In this document: one piece after another, positions 23,096 to 33,639 of the stretch | How the letters are laid out: the number at the start of each line of letters is the position of its first letter | How positions within the stretch are numbered: position 1 is the stretch's first letter | Assembly (NCBI GenBank): GCA_007644065.1 | Contig: VJWN01000003.1 | Span: 1,364,001 to 1,428,000, forward strand | Length of the DNA stretch: 64,000 bases | From: Margaritispora aquatica | Lineage: Eukaryota > Ascomycota > Leotiomycetes > Helotiales > Discinellaceae | Direction: 5' to 3' | Program-made: the position numbers and the translations under genes | Notes under the pieces: generated by a model | Database searches by the model: none | What the model saw: only the letters and a program-made list of their open reading frames with translations | What the model was told of the DNA's origin: nothing

Positions 23096-23383
23096 TCATG
23101 CCGTCTTCGCAATAACACACGCTATTCTTCTGTAATTCGACTTTAGATACTCAGCAGCAGCGTGAAATGGCTGATCATTTGTGACGTCTATGTCTACGAC
23201 GTCTAGACTTGTTGCGCCGCCGAGGCTTCTCAATTCATCGATGACATCGAGTCCTGATGTACAAGAGCGACAAGCGAGAATGAATGTTGTGTCTAGTGTT
23301 CGAAGAGCTGTGACTTGGACGATGGAGAAGCCTATCATTTTGTTTGCACCTGTGGCGAGAATTGTATGGGAGATGGCAGCCAT
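23096..23383 (-). pseudogene. Truncated SDR fragment
   Basis: A 95-codon ORF reads like only the first third of a carbonyl-reductase-type SDR: TILATGANKMIGFSIVQ at the cofactor loop, FILACRS, then LDVVDIDVTND. The second glycine of TGxxxGxG is replaced by Met. There is no NNAG, catalytic Ser or YxxxK; the frame stops at 23096 after VIAKTA. Its immediate neighbour is an intact SDR on the opposite strand, but the two differ too much to be a recent duplicate. Confidence 0.6.
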
Positions 23384-23856
23384 GCTTATTATGAGATGTC
23401 AGCTGTGAGGATGAGAATTGGTGCTTAGTGAGAGGCATATTTTGACTTTTGGGACGACACGATGCTATTCAGATGCTGACAGTTCGAGAGATTTATGAAT
23501 AATCCTATATATACATCAGATAGACACTACTGTATTAATTCATAGAATTGATTGGCCTTTGCCATGAGGCTGAGATGGATTTAAGCTTAATGATACCGAC
23601 ATGGGTTGTTGGACATAAATTCTGATCATCAAAGTCGATCAATAAAAGGTCAACATCTACTCAGGAGCAGAGCTCAGTAGATATATATGTACTTAGGATA
23701 GCTCGCGGTCCTACTTAGTTTAATTATTGCAACATGCTTATTTGCTCTCTAGTGGACCAAGGTCCATACCAGTTTCTGTTCCCTCTTGACGCTTCGATGC
23801 CGAGTAAGTACCTATCGCTTACTAGATTCCAACGGAATCAATTCTTACAGACCTAC
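23384..23856. other. Intergenic, no gene seen
   Basis: AT-rich sequence between the SDR fragment and the 3' end of the SMP-30 gene. No motif recognised. Confidence 0.4.
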
Positions 23857-25092
23857 TCACACACCAAGAAGCGCGCCCTTCGTCATCCTCGCCATCTGTA
23901 TCCTCCAGAGATTCTGCTCCCCACAAAGGAACATCTCTCCCTCCTTGCCGAAGCAGAAATTGGCAACACCACCTGGGACGAGAATTGTGCCGATATGTGA
24001 TCCAGCAGGATTCCAGATTTCGACCCCATCACCACAGCCAGCATACACATTGCTGTTTACATCACATTTGATACCGTCTGGAAATCCTACAGCCGCAAAA
24101 GCGAAGACTCTCCTATTGGTAAGGAAGGGTGATCCAGCTCGGGTGATCACATCAAATGCGTAGATGGTTGCAGCTCTGGCAGAAAATTAGTCAAAGGTAA
24201 AAACAAAGCACTCAGATATTTACCTCTGAGCATCTTTCGTCCCATCTCCATGAATGTAATCTGTATCCGTGATATAGCAAGTCAACTCGTCTGGACTAAA
24301 GCAAATCCCGTTTGGTCTTCCAAACCCATCAGCAACTACTCTCAAATCTCCATTTTGAGGATTGAATCTATAGACTTGATTTGGAAGCTTAGGTCGTGGT
24401 CTGAAGTCCTGTTCATGTCCATAACAAGGATCTGTAAACCATATGCACCCATCTCGAGCAACCACAACATCGTTGACGCTATTGAAATCTCTTCCGTGGA
24501 AATTTGTAACCATTGGCTTTGGTGGCGCTGATCGAGGCATGTATATCAACCCACCCGTGCCACTCTGAGCTGTACCTTGAGCACAGAACAATATTCCGTC
24601 CTTATAATTTACCCCACCATTCGGCATATCGATTGAAGGCGGAGGACGCATCTTGACCCAATCCACGGTGTGAACATCGTTATTGCCATTCATGCGATCC
24701 GTTCTATGTAGTTTAATGCGCGAAATCAGAATCGACGGGAAGTTCGAAGACTTAGTAGCCTGGAGTAAATTTGAAGTGATGTAGACTTCATCATACTCTG
24801 GGAGGAAGACACAAGCTTCATGAAAAAATGGATTGTTCGTATTACCTAGAGTAGACAGCAGGCGCGAATGGGTAGGAGCAGGTCCTATGAGTTCTGCGAA
24901 TGCGTCTTCATATTGCAATAGAGAGATTTGGTCTTTAGAGCGGGGTAGTGGTTTAGAAGCGCTGCTGGCTTGTGCCAGTTGATTGACATACTGTCTTTCG
25001 CATTAGACCTTGAGGTGTAGCAGAGAAAATGGAATACTTACCTCAATATCTGTCGTAAACGAACGGATCTCTGTATTGGTTATGGTTGTCAT
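23857..25092 (-). CDS. SMP-30/gluconolactonase/LRE-like protein
   Basis: Six-bladed beta-propeller lactonase family, Ca/Zn dependent. Exons 25092-25042, 24990-24224 and 24175-23857 give 378 aa. Expected metal-site positions are seen: Glu in FFHEACVFLPEYDEVYI, Asn in FNSVNDVVVARDGCIWFTDP and Asp in the ITDTDY that follows GRPNGICFSPDE. Blade motifs such as YRFNPQNGDLRVVADGFGRP match the family. The C-terminal exon carries FPDGIKCDVNSNVYAGCGDG. There is no signal peptide, so it is likely cytosolic. Fungal members act on sugar acids or lactones of diverse kinds; the substrate cannot be read from the sequence. Confidence 0.9.
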
Positions 25093-25940
25093 GTTGAGGT
25101 TGTGGGTAGTGTCAATCGTTCACGTATGGAATGGGGTGGAAAGGAGGTCTCGAGATACAAGGAAATCGGGGAGGATAGAAAGTCACCAACCTGCACAAAC
25201 TTTGGGAGTGATGCACTTATTCCATTTGGATAGCTACTCCAAGCTTTCTTGCTGTCTTGCAAGTGCTAGGGGAGGACTTGCCGGCGCCATTCTAGGCCTC
25301 AGATATGCCCTTGGTGCTCAGATTCTTGAATCACGTGTGAGGAAAGAATTTCCATTGAAAGCGAACTGCTCGACGATGGAGCGTCTCTATAATATGCCTT
25401 GCGTTTGGTATTTGGTGGTGTATCTGTTGACTATCTTCAAAGATTGCCTCGCAAATTAGCTGGGACTAACCACTAGTCTTGGATGTAGAAAGGCAAGTCT
25501 TATTGCAAGCTGCAGTAATGCATTGCTTGACTCAACCCAAATGGTATCCTCTTCTCTTAGTCGGGTTGAGATCGAGACTGTATATAAAAGGACTAAGTGG
25601 ACATTGAATGCGAGTCTGATTCAGTAAATGGCAGAGAATCACAAGGATTCGAGCCTAAGTATCATTGAGTGCCTCGGACAGAAGCTCAGAAGGTAGGATA
25701 CAAGGAGTCGTGTAGAAGTCTCAAGCCATCACATGGCTGAAATTGCCTCTCTTTCCAGGATGACCAGCAGCTATTCAGGCGGTGAAAAGGGGTTTCCGCG
25801 TACGCCAGAGTGACGAGTTTCCATCAATGCATTCTTTTTATAGTCTTGCAGTATATATACACTACCAAGGCTAGGTTCCCTTGGTTCTCCATTCCACCTC
25901 CGTCTCCAATCGTCCCCAGTCCACTCCTTCGTCATCCAGA
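25093..25940. other. Intergenic, promoter of SMP-30 gene and 3' flank of atp19
   Basis: No gene recognised. The ORFs at 25010-25459 and the frame extension into 25771 are artefacts of unspliced reading. Confidence 0.45.
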
Positions 25941-26346
25941 TTACTTCTTGGGCTCGGCAGCTGGCGCTTTCGAATCTCCTCCCTCTGCGTTCTTCAAGAA
26001 ATCTCTGCAACTTCGTTAGAATCAAATCTCCTCCTTCCAGTGCGTAGACGTACTTGATAAAGCTCTCCTCATCTGGGCTCTTCGCGTTGATGGGTGGTGC
26101 GGACGCCTTTGGGACCTTTGAGCCTCCCATGCTCAGTGTAACACCGCCTCCCAGCAGACCGAGTGTAAACATCGCAAGCTGCAGGCAAGAGCAATTAGCA
26201 TGGCTTTATACAAATTTGTCCCAGATACGGTCCAATTGACTGAATTGAGTGAAAGCTGGCTAGAGTTTCTATGCCAGCTCTTAGAGAATGGCACATACGT
26301 AGTGGGAGCCAATTTGGCGACCGGCAATTGTGTACATTTGAACCAT
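25941..26346 (-). CDS. atp19: ATP synthase subunit K (Atp19)
   Basis: Small dimer-associated subunit of mitochondrial F1Fo ATP synthase. Three exons, 26346-26299, 26178-26054 and 26004-25941, encode 78 aa. The start reads MVQMYTIAGRQIGSHY, followed by LAMFTLGLLGGGVTLSMGG, a membrane helix, then APPINAKSPDEESFIK, a family hallmark. The last exon gives DFLKNAEGGDSKAPAAEPKK. Reading through the second intron would instead give a false 133-aa frame. The gene shares its 5' region with the MTP18-like gene on the other strand. Confidence 0.93.
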
Positions 26347-26635
26347 GTTGACGGTTGTATTTGGAGGATTGGTAGAGGTAGTTGATGGTATTCACGTTGA
26401 AGTCAATTGACTTGATTATTGATGTTGCTGGAATGTTGACCGGAAAGCTTTGGCGCGTCTAACCGCGCTTAATCGGAGATAATAGCGGGTCTAAATCGTC
26501 ACTTCCCCGGATGAAGCCGACTTGCCTCGCATCTCGAGCTCAAAAAGATTATTTATTGCTATCGCCTTTAGAAATATATTCTTGAGAGTTGTTGGAATTA
26601 GACGCCCCCAAATTCATCGCAAACACCACCTCGAA
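26347..26635. promoter_or_regulatory. Shared promoter of two mitochondrial genes (atp19 / MTP18-like)
   Basis: 289 bp separates the start codons of two divergently transcribed genes whose products both belong to the mitochondrial inner membrane. A bidirectional promoter is likely from the spacing. No specific factor site was confirmed. Confidence 0.5.
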
Positions 26636-27572
26636 ATGTCTGGAAAAGATGCCGACAAACGAGGACCTCCTCCAACAGGACCTCTGCCACCTCCAGAGAA
26701 GCTTCCACCAGCGTTACAGAGTATTGTCGACAAAGCCGAAAAAGAAGAGAACTTTTACGATGAGCTCTATGATGGAACGTAAGAGTTCCCTTTCGAGCTT
26801 GACATTTCCAAAGGATCCGACTACCGTCAGAACATGTGTTAATGTTAGATATAGTGCCCCACAGTCAACAGAGTCCAACCTTCGATATGCTGCGTATGCA
26901 TCACGAGTTCGAACGGCTCTCCTTTCTGCTCAGAGATATGTAGCATATACTTCAGATATCGGCGAGTCATTTCGCCCTGTTGCCCATCCAAATTGGGTTC
27001 GAGCTGCGTATGGTGTCTCCTGGGCATACTTGGCTGGTGATGTGGCACATGAGGGTTACAAGGCGTATTGTTCCAACCAGAGGATATTACATCCCAATCT
27101 TCCCAGAGAAGCTTCTCAGGAACGGTATAACGACGCAAAATCAGATGTGGCGAAGGTAGCGCATGATGCGGGTTTTGAGCTGGTACCAGGCAAGGTTGCA
27201 CCAATCAACGATTACCGGACTGTCATGGTCCAAAGAGCGATTTTTCAAAGTATTGCAAGTATGGGACTGCCTGCTTTTACAATTCATTCAATCGTTCGCT
27301 ACAGCGGTAGGGCACTCAAGGACGTTAAGAATGTCAGGCTGCGAACATATGGACCGATTGGTCTTGGGCTTGCAGCTGTCCCGGCTTTACCTTTCCTCTT
27401 TGATAAGCCTGTCGAAGAAGCTGTCGAGTGGATTTTCCATAAAGGCTTCGAGACCATTGGCGGAAAGGATGCTGTGGGAGATTCTCCAACCACAGGAAGA
27501 GAGCAACAGCTTGAGCAAAGAACACAGGCTGCTGCAAAGAAGGAGATAGAGAGGCTGAAGAAGGATCTGTAA
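26636..27572 (+). CDS. Mitochondrial fission process protein 1 (MTP18/MTFP1) family
   Basis: Exons 26636-26778 and 26849-27572 give 288 aa. The acceptor at 26848 keeps the frame; later AGs (at CCCCACAG and CAACAG) break it. The N terminus is Pro-rich. The family core is at about residues 55-230: YVAYTSDIGESFRPVAHPNW, VSWAYLAGDVAHEGYKAY, and a hydrophobic stretch with ASMGLPAFTIHS. The C-terminal third, after GPIGLGLAAVPALPFLFDKP, reads VEEAVEWIFHKGF and ends in a charged helix. Metazoan MTFP1 sits in the inner membrane and affects mitochondrial shape; the fungal role is inferred. Confidence 0.85.
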
Positions 27573-27808
27573 AAACAACATATGCGGCTGTAATTGTTAC
27601 TTGGGAAATAGTACATAAGGAGCAAGGCGTTGACGGATCAATCTCGACTTATAGAGGACTAGAGTTGTCCTAAATGAATACACCCTTCCATGCACCGATT
27701 CCAAGAATGTGAGTGAAATCTAAGCGCGAGATGAATTTAATGTTGACAATAGCTTCGTCTATTTGTATCTCATGTATAGTATGAGAATTAGTAGCTAGTA
27801 TCATCTCA

Positions 27809-28756
27809 CTAGCTCGGCAATCCTAGGTATGCCAAATTATTAGACATGTTAAGTTTAGTCCAGTCATTCCTCTCGTCTTGATCAGCTACCCAAACCAAAC
27901 CTAGCATTCCAGCTCCATTGATTGGTGCCAATCCATCATTAGACTGATTTGATCGGGGTATCAGCGAGATCCAATCCTTTGTGGCAACGACGTTGTATGC
28001 TAGAACTGCACCGATGCTATTCAAAGCCCATCTGGTTTTCTCAAGGAGTTGGAGGTATTGCCTATATACCACCGACGGAGGTGCATCATGTGGAATCGCT
28101 AAAGCCCAGTGCTGGTATGGGATCCCAGAAACAGTTGTCAACGTTCCTGTATACTTATCAGCCACAGTCAGTAACGGCATAACGAACTACTTGCTGTCAG
28201 AAAGAGACGCCTTGTCGAAAAACATCTCGAATCTAGCGTCAGGCTTTGGTAGGACTTGAAGATGTTTATGTCCCTGCGAAGATCCAGCCTCAACACCACA
28301 ATTGTACAACAAGATACTTGGAGTTTTCATGCCGCGGAGAACAGCAAAGGCAGCAGCAATGTCAGTTTCATCTAATGGCTCTGTCTGTGGTCGATATTCA
28401 TTGGTGTGAAGAACCAGACCTGGTCGGTAGACACAATACATGCTCAATTCAAGTGTATGGAGTGGACCAACGGGTGTAATGACGAACTTTGGATCTGGAT
28501 TTACGAATGGACCTATGGCTTTACTCCGTCCTGGCTCATCGGCAGCCATGATGGGCTTCTTCTTGAGTGCTCCCGTGAAACTGGATTCCTATCAGCAAGA
28601 ATCATCTTACTATCGATCGCTACATACACTGAATCCATTGTGCTCGACATATTCTGGCTCAGAAGGATGATAGAATAGCTCGCCACTTTCCACCAGCTTA
28701 TCAAATCTCTCCAGAGTGAGCTCTTCGAGATCTAGGGGAAGGGAGATGTCTCCCAT
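27809..28756 (-). CDS. apa2: Ap4A phosphorylase / ATP adenylyltransferase (Apa1/2)
   Basis: Splits diadenosine tetraphosphate to ADP and ATP; HIT superfamily, GalT branch. Exons 28756-28628, 28588-28195 and 28146-27809 sum to 286 codons in frame. The catalytic histidine motif is GSSQGHKHLQVLPKP; also typical are PVGPLHTLELSMYCVYRPGL and ILLYNCGVEAGSSQ, with the ending LAYLGLPS. Intron 1 is only 39 nt; a later acceptor (after CTCAAG) is a weaker alternative that removes conserved residues. Intron 2 appears to be GC-AG: exon end A, donor GCAAGT, acceptor ATACAG; no GT donor keeps the frame. The start at MGDISLPLDLEELT fits family length; upstream ATGs exist. Confidence 0.88.
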
Positions 28757-29053
28757 TTCATCCGCTCCTGAGGCTGTCTTGTGGCTTGCTTGTTTGGGTG
28801 AAGTGAAGATGCTCGAAGGAGGATATGCAGAAATGGGGCGTGACCGGGACGCATTTGAGTGATGTGCAACAGTGGGGCGTTTGAATCTAACCAATAGCAG
28901 GATCTCCCCCTGAAAGCCACCTCGTCTGGATAATGTGATGAGGGTTAATAATCAGCCTGGGAATAGGACACCAATAAGACGTTTGCCCAGAGAAAAGGAT
29001 TGGGTTGCACTGGATTCATCCTTCAGAAAATAGACTGGCTTTTGGGAGTGAGA
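28757..29053. other. Upstream of apa2
   Basis: Probably the 5' UTR and promoter of apa2. An in-frame upstream ATG at 28894 would extend the protein by 46 residues without family resemblance. Confidence 0.35.
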
Positions 29054-29711
29054 ATGGCCAGCACTCAACCCTCATTTGAAGCAGGGAAGGCAACCACGAC
29101 TCTAATATCTGAGCAACCCATAGCGAATGAGGCTGTAAGTGATATTTCCTCTTTGGGTGGTTACACAAAAATCGTGTGGCATTCTGCACATTCTGATCAA
29201 TTTGAATCTTATTTCTTATCACAAACGGGCCATCTCAACAATTACATCTCTTTTCCTGTAGGCTACGCTTCTGTGATTCCAAAAGATACGATCTCGCTAC
29301 ATATAAACATCTGGGTGAGCCAGTATATTTCATCACAATAAGGCTGAGGAGTGGCGTGTGCGAGATGTCAGAGTCCGAGAAGAGATCCTACCCAAGCGGC
29401 ATCTCCTCTCTCATACCAGCGCTTCACAATATAGACTACTACCAGAATATCTTGGAAAATTCTTGCAGTTTCACAAAGAAAACGCAATGTGATGTTTTTG
29501 AAGTTTATGGCAATGTTGGTGAATGGAAGACGGGTCTTGATGAGCATGGCCTGACTCACTACCTTCAAGGCAAGAAGAGACCTACGTTGCGTGTGATGTA
29601 AGCTCTCTTATTTAGTTTTCGTCAGATTAGCTAGCAGTCGATCTCATACCTAGTTTCAAACGCATCACACAATATCTCTTATGCAGGGCAGAGCTGGACT
29701 CTGGAATATGA
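29054..29711 (+). CDS. Unresolved spliced gene candidate, unknown protein
   Basis: Three coding-like segments lie in order. The first begins MASTQPSFEAGKATTTLISE and meets a consensus GTAAGT donor at 29132 (approximate). The second, 29262-29597, is a long open frame with YDLATYKHLGEPVYFITIRL, SYPSGISSLIPALHN and GKKRPTLRVM. It is followed by a GTAAGC donor at 29598 and an acceptor at 29686 into a short last exon ending AELDSGI and a stop at 29711. The splice between segments 1 and 2 does not keep phase with any canonical pair I tried, so either the start is elsewhere or the gene is broken. No family recognised. Confidence 0.35.
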
Positions 29712-29939
29712 GATTTGACAGGGTTGATAGCTATGTCAAAAGAGGTTTTTGAACTTCCGTTCTGACATTAGGAGAATGGACTAAAAATATTTTTAAATCA
29801 CCCTTTCATTTTCAACAAGACAGACAAGGCAAATTTCAGGTATAATTGGATCAATTTAGCTCTATCGAGGCTCAAGACTCTACTCTAATAACCAAATCCC
29901 CTTCAAGTTGAATCATTCAGACTTAAGTTCTCGTGAAAC

Positions 29940-30994
29940 TTACTGAAGCCAATAGATAGTGCGGTATTCGATACCATTGAGATCAAATACCTTTCGATGA
30001 TCATCCCTGAAGACGTCGAAAGAGCGAAAGTTGTTGTGCGCTGTACCAACCTTAGTGTAGTTGGCTTGCGCTTGAGCATTCGATTGAATGTTCCAGGTTA
30101 CCACATTACCATCGGGGAATGTCACTTGTATATGTTAGTTAAAATAAAAGAGTATTAAGCGTAAAGCGGGGAAGTGAAAGTAGGTATAGGAGTGGGTGAT
30201 CTACCATGTTGCATAGAACCTTCCCAGGGAGGTATATTCGTGCTTTCTACTCTCGCCTCCGGCAAGGAAGTGATCTTTGGCGCGAGATTGGCATACCATC
30301 CGACAATGGTATGTAAATGTCCATTGCCTTCATAGCCATTGAGAAATATCAGACCATCCTTCGCTGGCCCTAATTAGTCACTTATAGTTAGTAAAATCTT
30401 ATAACTTCCTCGATCCAACGGAACAAAGAACATACGAAGCTAGATAAGAATAAAAGCATCTGGAGAGGAGACATACCACTAGTAGGTGGATGAGAAGGGC
30501 CTCCAGGGCCTCCAGGGCCAGGGCGCCAAGCACTCATGCCCAACATATTTCCAGGAGGCGAATATCTCCCAGCAATATACGTCCAACCATTCGATCCAGT
30601 AGCAGCACCCATTCCCACTGCAGTCGTCTCAGGCCAAATAACCTGAGTGTAATGACCATAGTCTCCAATATTCCCATCTCCAATATTTTCGCCGTTGTAG
30701 TTGACCTTCTCACCGACCCAAGCATTGACGGCATCAGTGAAAGAGACGTTGGGAATTCCCATACTACTATAGAGGTTCTCGCCATCACCGCTTCCTTGAC
30801 TGTGTTGCATGAAGCCGATTTGAGCGAGATGGTTTGCCCAGTCTTGAGCTCGAAGTGCGAGGTCGTTAGACCATATCAAAGATGGACGAGAGCCACCGCG
30901 GGCCTCACGTCGAGCTGTTGAAAATTAATTGGAGATCGAAGTAGTTAAATATTGACTGACCATCGTTATGGGCTTGGAGGGCTTGGGTTGCCAT
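29940..30994 (-). CDS. CAP/SCP (PR-1-like) domain protein with extra C-terminal region
   Basis: Exons 30994-30961, 30914-30477, 30369-30205 and 30124-29940 give 273 aa in frame. The CAP domain (about residues 4-140) has LIWSNDLALRAQDWANH, the conserved HSQGSGDGENLY, and GHYTQVIWPETTAVGMG. The N terminus is MATQALQAHNDARREARGG, with no signal peptide, unlike secreted Pry/PR-1 proteins. After a Gly/Pro linker (PGPGGPGGPSHPP) there is about 115 residues of non-CAP sequence with GHLHTIVGWYANLAPKI and SFDVFRDDHRKVFDL. CAP proteins often bind sterols or lipids; whether this one does is unknown. Confidence 0.85.
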
Positions 30995-32626
30995 TCTTGT
31001 GAGTGTAGATGGGAAGATAGAATAGTGCTTTGCTTGAATATGATGTGATAGTCCAAGATTGTGTGAAGTGTGTTATTGAGAAGTAATGTTTATATAGAAA
31101 GTGAACAGGAGTATAGAGGCTTCATAAAGACAAATCAAGGAGCATGGTTTCAGACTAGCAATGACAACAGATAATCCTTTTTGGGCCTTGAGCAGGACAG
31201 AGTATTCAATGTATGAGGGTTTTAAGCCACTGAATTCCCATTTCACCAAAGAATTATCCATGTTCTAGATTCACCCTACTCTATGGCTTCAGTCTATGGG
31301 AGATCTGACGTAAGCTTGTTTAAGACAAGTTCAATTAAAAGCCATAGAATCGTAATGACTCGTTAGCAGAGTATGTTGAAAAAATCTACTATGAGACATG
31401 TCAGCAGCCTTATAGAAAAGGCGTCATGAGAAAGATAAGGGCCCTGGCCATTACGTACGGCCTACCGGCCGTTTTACACCAAAAGTTACCATAGGTTAAA
31501 GATAAAGGTTTTAAAAAGTATACGGTTTTAGCTCTTTTTAGTAAAAGAATCGATTTTTTATATTTTACCTTAAGTTTATATAAGAGTTTAACGGTAGGGA
31601 GATCGAGATCAGGTAATATCAAAGCTTATATTTTCAAAAGGCAAGTCTCTACTCTTCGAAAACCGAATATTTCCTTCTTTATATACTTTGTTCTTCCTTT
31701 AAAGAATGAGAAAGAGATATAGGGGTAAGAGAGATTATGGCGGCCTGTGGTTTCTCAACTTTTGACAATATTTAATAAATTTATTTTTCCCCTTCACTAG
31801 CTTGCTAGAAGAATATACTCGGGCAAAAGTCTGCCAAGGCGATAATCGAGTATTTGGTTATAGCTTTATAGTTTTCCTCTTATCTCTAGAACAGTAAGTG
31901 CTCTAACCTTTGGTTTTGCTAGAACCATTTACCTTTGACACTGATGACATTGTTCAGCCGGTACGTCAGATTGGATATTTCACTTTTCTTCCTCCCTCTT
32001 GCCATTCGATAAATATCTAATACTTAACTCAGGTGGTTCTACAACAACTTCCCCGCCAAGAGATGGGCAAGGCAGTTATTTATAATAGATAAAGGAGAGA
32101 GAGCCATTGTTTGATTGGAATTCAACTCTTCAAAGGCTTTGTCTAGTGTGAGTCTACAAAAACCCTTTAACATCGAAATTTCGAGATTACTAGTGAAAGA
32201 ATGGCATCATTGTTTTCGAAACCGGACCTGATACAGTACAAAATATTCCTATGGAAGCTCTCGCACCTCGTTCCTGAATTTCACATGCTTCAAGACTAAT
32301 TATAAATTCTGGCCCCCATTTGGTTATGCTCCGGATTCTACTCGACCACACGGTTCGGGAAGTGGAGAAATAATGGGGTAAGATCAGCGAGCCCTTGTAT
32401 ATTCAGCCAATAACAGAGTGCTTATCGTCTAGGTTCAGATGCATTGCGCATGTCATATGCTGCTCCTTCTGGAGCTGCTTATATGTACTTTATATAAACA
32501 TCTTCTCCCCCATTCCAAAGACACTTTCCTCGGACTATTCTAGCCTCTGGTGTCTCTGTGTTCATTCCCATTGCGGTTTAAATCATCCTTTCGGCAAGAT
32601 TCGTCGCAAATCAACACAGAGTCAAG
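30995..32626. other. AT-rich gene-free region with RIP-like island
   Basis: 1.6 kb without a recognised gene. From about 31280 to 32100 the sequence is strongly AT-rich with many TA and few CA/TG-preserving frames. The minus ORF at 31410-31622 is AT-driven. A hairpin (ACGGCC-TACC-GGCCGT) lies at 31457-31472. Consistent with a repeat degraded by repeat-induced point mutation, but the parent element is not identifiable. Confidence 0.45.
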
Positions 32627-33275
32627 ATGGAGCTTCCTGTACCTATTATCCTCTGTGGAAAATCAGCCGACATAGCCACTTCAGTCGCAAAGGGTCTCCA
32701 GCCTGAAGTTGAAGGTATTTGCTCCCTCCCCGTTGTAATAGCAATATGCTAACATTTACAAAGTGATACACGTAGTCCTCACGGTGCCCTCTTTCACGAG
32801 CAATGTTCCTGCTCTTCTCTCTTCCCCCTCCACAATACCACCACCATCGGAGAATTCGCTAGGCTCACAGAATTTCTCGCGTCGCCCAGTCGCCATCGTC
32901 ACTGGTGCAGGTTACGACGACAGTATGGTGAGTTACAACAACGGATTGTTTTCTACCAACAAGCGAGGCCCCAAAGCTTCCAGCAACAAATCTAGTTTTC
33001 TCGGCTAGATCCTCTTCTCTGAAAGGCATGCATTTTTTTTTAAAAAAAAAAATTAATAAAAAATTAGCTAATTCTCCAACTAGATAGCTGAAATGCGCGC
33101 CTCCTGCACTAAAGCGGGCGTCGACGATGTTCCCTTCTTGCGACCTGATCTAGCGATTCCAACACCGCCGCTCGGTCCTAAATATGGGGCTGCGATGGTG
33201 GGGAGGGTAAAGGCTTGTCTTCAAGAGCTTGAAGAGGAGGGGAGGTTGACTGGAGGTGGAGTCTATTTCTTTTAA
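32627..33275 (+). CDS. Small conserved fungal protein, function unknown
   Basis: Exons 32627-32714, 32764-32927 and 33084-33275 give 147 aa. The product begins MELPVPIILCGKSADIATSV and continues VEVIHVVLTVPSFTSNVPAL. Later segments are PVAIVTGAGYDDSMIAEMRA and LRPDLAIPTPPLGPKYGAAM; it ends LEEEGRLTGGGVYFF. The pattern of beta strand-loop-helix with CGK and GGYDD-type motifs recurs in a fungal family I remember only as hypothetical; it may be Rossmann-like (inference). The 156-nt second intron contains poly-T and poly-A runs (about 33030-33065). Confidence 0.75.
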
Positions 33276-33639
33276 TAGCTTAGGTCTAGGAGAGGGGTGT
33301 TATCTTGTTAAAAGCGAAGTTAAGTCATACCACTAAGAATAAAAAGCCTCACTCGAATGTGCCTAACTACGAGATTAATGTGATAATCAGTTAAATTACC
33401 AATGAAAAATAACTAAAGGTGTCACAAATGATGATTACCACCTTCTCTTTAATCTCCTTTAGGTACCTGCCTACCTATCTACCTACCTGACTAGGTGGCA
33501 TTCAAGCGCTAAATTTACTATCATGTGATCAAGAATGTCGCTTCCGTTTTGAGTCTCAAGTTTGATGCACTTGACCGCGAGATCTTTTTCACAAACAAAC
33601 AAAAAACAACCAGCAACAACCAACGAAACAATTGAAAGC
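33276..33639. promoter_or_regulatory. Upstream of orphan paralogue A, with ACCT-type repeat
   Basis: Contains a short degenerate tandem repeat of CTAC/ACCT units at about 33460-33496, 145 bp before the ATG. Otherwise no motif recognised. Confidence 0.35.

Noticed and set aside
25771..26172. 133-codon ORF as the atp19 product
   Set aside because: It reads through an intron. Splicing at 26053/26005 gives the conserved DFLKNAE ending and a normal 78-aa length.
30490..30921. 143-codon plus-strand ORF
   Set aside because: Antisense shadow of the CAP-domain exon.
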